Part shown: positions 6,826 through 8,505 of the stretch, in pieces
Numbering within the stretch: position 1 is the stretch's first letter
Layout of the letters: every line of letters begins with the position of its first letter
Assembly (NCBI GenBank): GCA_013375355.1
Contig: JABXJV010000438.1
Location: forward strand, 1 to 8,505
DNA from: Candidatus Helarchaeota archaeon
GTDB lineage: Archaea > Asgardarchaeota > Lokiarchaeia > Helarchaeales > JABXJV01
Direction of reading: 5' to 3'
Length of the DNA stretch: 8,505 nucleotides
Program-made: the position numbers and the translations under genes
The notes under the pieces: generated by a model
Told to the model about the DNA's origin: nothing
The model's database searches: none
What the model saw: only the letters and a program-made list of their open reading frames with translations

Positions 6826-6883
6826 TTGTATTCCCTCCACTTTTATTAAATAAAATTTATTTTACTTAAATATAAAAATTTTT

Positions 6884-6958
6884 TTTAAAAAATGAAAGTA
6901 AAATTTTTAAAATAAAAAATTTTTATTAATTTTATAAAATTAACTTTCATTTTTTAAA
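6884..6958. repeat. 75-bp imperfect palindrome upstream of the lysine-rich gene
   Basis: The outer arms, TTTAAAAAATGAAAGT (6884-6899) and ACTTTCATTTTTTAAA (6943-6958), are perfectly complementary over 16 bp. The interior keeps the same dyad centre at 6921, and 15 of its 21 further positions pair. It lies between the end of the DUF6599 gene and the start of the lysine-rich gene, both leftward. It may be a regulatory dyad, a transcript-end hairpin or a cruciform site. Nearly all bases are A or T, so part of the interior pairing is expected by chance; the 16-bp outer arms are less so. Confidence 0.55.
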
Positions 6959-6959
6959 T

Positions 6960-7010
6960 ATTAAATTTAATCACATTTAAAACTTCTTTGCGATTAAAGT
7001 TTATATAAAC
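6960..7010. repeat. Two perfect 12-bp palindromes downstream of the DUF6599 gene
   Basis: ATTAAATTTAAT (6960-6971) and GTTTATATAAAC (6999-7010) each read the same on both strands. They lie 27 bp apart between the stop codon of the DUF6599 gene (7028) and the 75-bp palindrome. They could be binding sites for a dimeric regulator of the lysine-rich gene. In such AT-rich DNA, short palindromes are common, so this is a weak call. Confidence 0.3.
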
Positions 7011-7027
7011 ACACACCTTATTAAACA

Positions 7028-7933
7028 TTACCCAACAGCATTGATAATATACATCCCGTCTCTTTTTTCATGAACATCAAAGGCAATTATTATAAAATTC
7101 TTGACCCTTTTTAAAAGCACATATTTTCCATTTTTTTTCTGCCATATATTCACTTTCTGTTTCTCTGAATAATTAATATATCCATCACTTTTTTTAAAAT
7201 AGTTTATCAAATCATAAAACGCCTTCTTTTGATTCTCATTATATTTTACAATAATCAACTTTACATTCCTCCCGAAAACAGAATATTCTTTGTAAGCGCC
7301 AACACAACTATTACCTATATCTAAAATATTTTCATCCGATATAAAAAATATATTATTAAGTGATATAATACCATTGATATATTTTTCAGAATTAGCAACG
7401 CTTTTTTCTTCTGGCAGAATCTTGAAGATGCTCGGTATTTCTCCCTTTTCCTTTATTTTTCTTGAGATATTCTCTGCAAATTCTCTTCGTGCATCTTTAA
7501 CCTCATTGTTCTGTAAAAATGACTCTACAACTACATAAAATGACCCTTTACAAAATGAAATGTTAAATTCAGTCTCATATCCCATATCCCCAATTCTTAT
7601 AATATTTAATCCTGGACGTCTGCCGAAACTAAATATACCATACGCAGATTCAGAGCTTTTCATCTTAAATATGTTTATGACAATCGAAAGGGTATCATCT
7701 TTGATATATTCCTGATTAACAGCATTTTCAAAACCATATTCAAGATAAACATCCGCTGAACCATCTATTAGGTCGAAAAGATTGCTTGAATCAAACAAAA
7801 GAGGCTTACTAGATCTTTCCCAAAATTCAATTTCCCCACTTTCAGGGACATACATCAATAATACATCGCTCGAATGAGAAAAAGATAACGAAATAAAAAT
7901 CAGCAACACTAATAAAAATAAATAATTTTTCAT
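7028..7933 (-). CDS. Secreted DUF6599-like protein
   Basis: A 301-residue protein with an N-terminal signal peptide (MKNYLFLLVLLIFISLSFSH, residues 1-20) and no lipobox cysteine, so it is probably periplasmic or exported. The core resembles the DUF6599 family: LFDLIDGSADVYLEYGFENA (52-71), a strand-rich stretch with INIFKMKSSESAYGIFSFGR (86-105), then IGDMGYETEF (114-123) and CKGSFYVVVESFL (128-140). The function of this family is not established. No enzymatic motif is visible. The ATG has no clear Shine-Dalgarno sequence, unlike its neighbours, so initiation may be weak. It diverges from a Tat-exported DUF362 protein. I recall these two families as neighbours in other genomes, which suggests a shared envelope function, but that is inference. 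Confidence 0.72.
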   Translation of the reverse strand: MKNYLFLLVLLIFISLSFSHSSDVLLMYVPESGEIEFWERSSKPLLFDSSNLFDLIDGSADVYLEYGFENAVNQEYIKDDTLSIVINIFKMKSSESAYGIFSFGRRPGLNIIRIGDMGYETEFNISFCKGSFYVVVESFLQNNEVKDARREFAENISRKIKEKGEIPSIFKILPEEKSVANSEKYINGIISLNNIFFISDENILDIGNSCVGAYKEYSVFGRNVKLIIVKYNENQKKAFYDLINYFKKSDGYINYSEKQKVNIWQKKNGKYVLLKRVKNFIIIAFDVHEKRDGMYIINAVG

Positions 7934-7978
7934 AGTACTAAATTAATTTCTTAAAAAAATAAATGGTTTTGATATATG

Positions 7979-8021
7979 CTTACTTTCTTTGTGAAAAGAG
8001 TAAGTTCCGCCACATCGGAAC
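7979..8021 (-). promoter_or_regulatory. Tandem hairpins in the presumed leader of the DUF6599 gene
   Basis: Two adjacent inverted repeats share one base. CTTACT pairs with AGTAAG (7979-7984 and 7999-8004). GTTCCG pairs with CGGAAC (8004-8009 and 8016-8021) around a 6-nt loop. CCGCC occurs twice, at 8008-8012 and 8021-8025. This is a local G+C peak in otherwise AT-rich DNA, 46-88 nt upstream of the DUF6599 start codon. It matches no riboswitch class that I recognise, and there is no U-tract beside it. A regulatory leader, protein-binding site or remnant of a dispersed repeat are all open. Confidence 0.4.
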
Positions 8022-8163
8022 CGCCTTAGACGAAAAAGAAACTTTATACCTATTTCTAATTCATCCCAAATATCCGGTACGAATATAAAAATTTCGGTTA
8101 TTTTTAAAAATACAAAAATAATTCTCTTTATCAAAGAAAAAGTTTTTTGTTTAATGTTAATTA

Positions 8164-8192
8164 TTGACAATAAAAAACAATTTTTATATATT
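8164..8192 (+). promoter_or_regulatory. Sigma70-type promoter for the DUF362 gene
   Basis: The -35 box TTGACA (8164-8169) is perfect consensus. It is followed by exactly 17 bp and the -10 box TATATT (8187-8192), which differs from TATAAT at one position. Transcription would start near 8199, leaving a leader of about 30 nt that holds the ribosome site AAGGA (8217-8221), 7 nt before the ATG at 8229. Confidence 0.8.
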
Positions 8193-8228
8193 CGAAAATA
8201 ATATAAAAAATAAAGAAAGGAATGCATT

Positions 8229-8505
8229 ATGAAAGAAAAAATGAATCGATTAAATCGGAGAGAATTCCTTAAAATATCTGGCTTATCCATGGCAATGAAT
8301 AGTATTGGGGGAATAAATTTTGAGCCATTTCTGAAAGATGAAACGAGGCATCAAGTAAGAAATAGAATAAAAAATCCATATACAAAAAACGGAAAATCTA
8401 TAATTGTGGTTGTTGAAGGGGATGACGTAGACCAGATGTTGAAAAAAGGATTTGAAGCACTCGGCGGTATTAAAAAATTATGTGGAACAAACAAAGAGAT
8501 AATAC
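8229..8505 (+). CDS. Tat-exported DUF362 domain protein, 3' end outside the window
   Basis: The first 92 codons of a gene cut by the window end. The N-terminus carries a twin-arginine export signal, NRREFLKISG (residues 9-18), followed by a modestly hydrophobic stretch, so folded export with a bound cofactor is likely. From about residue 63 the sequence KSIIVVVEGDDVDQMLKKGF and then EALGGIKKLCG matches the start of the DUF362 domain, a family often annotated near iron-sulfur proteins; the biochemical role is not settled. The start at 8229 is supported by AAGGA 7 nt upstream and a near-consensus promoter. A second in-frame ATG at 8241 would still keep the twin arginines. It diverges from the DUF6599 gene. 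Confidence 0.82.
   Translation, partial: MKEKMNRLNRREFLKISGLSMAMNSIGGINFEPFLKDETRHQVRNRIKNPYTKNGKSIIVVVEGDDVDQMLKKGFEALGGIKKLCGTNKEII

Larger units (their letters stand above)
7934..8228. promoter_or_regulatory. 295-bp divergent region between the DUF6599 and DUF362 genes
   Basis: No convincing gene lies here. It holds a GC-rich double hairpin on the DUF6599 side (7979-8021), a mixed AT-rich middle, and a near-consensus promoter for the rightward gene (8164-8192). No clear leftward promoter could be chosen by eye. Confidence 0.5.

Noticed and set aside
6841..7027. CRISPR or tandem repeat array
   Set aside because: The repeats are inverted palindromes in low-complexity AT sequence, without regularly spaced direct repeats.
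7943..8290. 115-codon minus-strand frame across the divergent region
   Set aside because: It overlaps the start of the DUF362 gene and its promoter, is rich in Phe/Ile as expected from AT-rich non-coding DNA, lacks a ribosome site, and shows no family motif.

Overview
The window is strongly AT-rich bacterial DNA (by eye about one third G+C in genes, well below that between genes). Shine-Dalgarno-type ribosome sites are clear and gene packing is tight. The gene set fits an uncultivated Gram-negative-type bacterium: a c-di-GMP receptor of PilZ type, a Tat-exported DUF362 protein beside a DUF6599 protein, and a UVR-motif protein of a kind seen in candidate-phylum genomes. The sequence shown does not fix the phylum.

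Layout. (1) Positions 1-970 hold the 3' part of a tyrosine recombinase gene that enters from outside the window. It stops 9 bp short of the 3' end of a tRNA-Pro(CGG) gene on the opposite strand (980-1054). This is the usual arrangement at the edge of an element integrated in a tRNA gene, so the mobile DNA probably lies to the left and the host chromosome to the right. (2) Positions 1229-5115 hold a leftward run of five genes: glycerate 2-kinase, a UVR-motif protein, a family 2 glycosyltransferase, protein-L-isoaspartate methyltransferase (pcm) and a DedA/YqaA-like membrane protein. The last four touch or overlap and are almost surely one transcript. The kinase is separated from them by 81 bp and may be the first gene. 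(3) An AT-rich divergent region (5116-5496) leads into a rightward gene for a membrane-anchored PilZ protein with both c-di-GMP-binding motifs. (4) A 34-residue, extremely lysine-rich protein is encoded leftward at 6721-6825, with a strong ribosome site and its own intrinsic terminator. It is easily missed because of its size. (5) A DUF6599-like secreted protein (leftward) and a Tat-signal DUF362 protein (rightward, cut by the window end) diverge from a 295-bp region. That region holds a near-consensus promoter for the DUF362 gene and a GC-rich double hairpin.

How the genes work together. The pcm-DedA-glycosyltransferase-UVR group has no single obvious pathway; repair, envelope and maintenance functions are plausible. 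The PilZ protein would sense c-di-GMP at the inner membrane. The DUF6599/DUF362 pair suggests an exported or envelope-bound redox-related function that is not defined. I found no CRISPR array, no rRNA and no insertion sequence. The most notable items are the tRNA-linked recombinase boundary, the lysine-rich microprotein with its own terminator, and several unexplained inverted repeats between genes.
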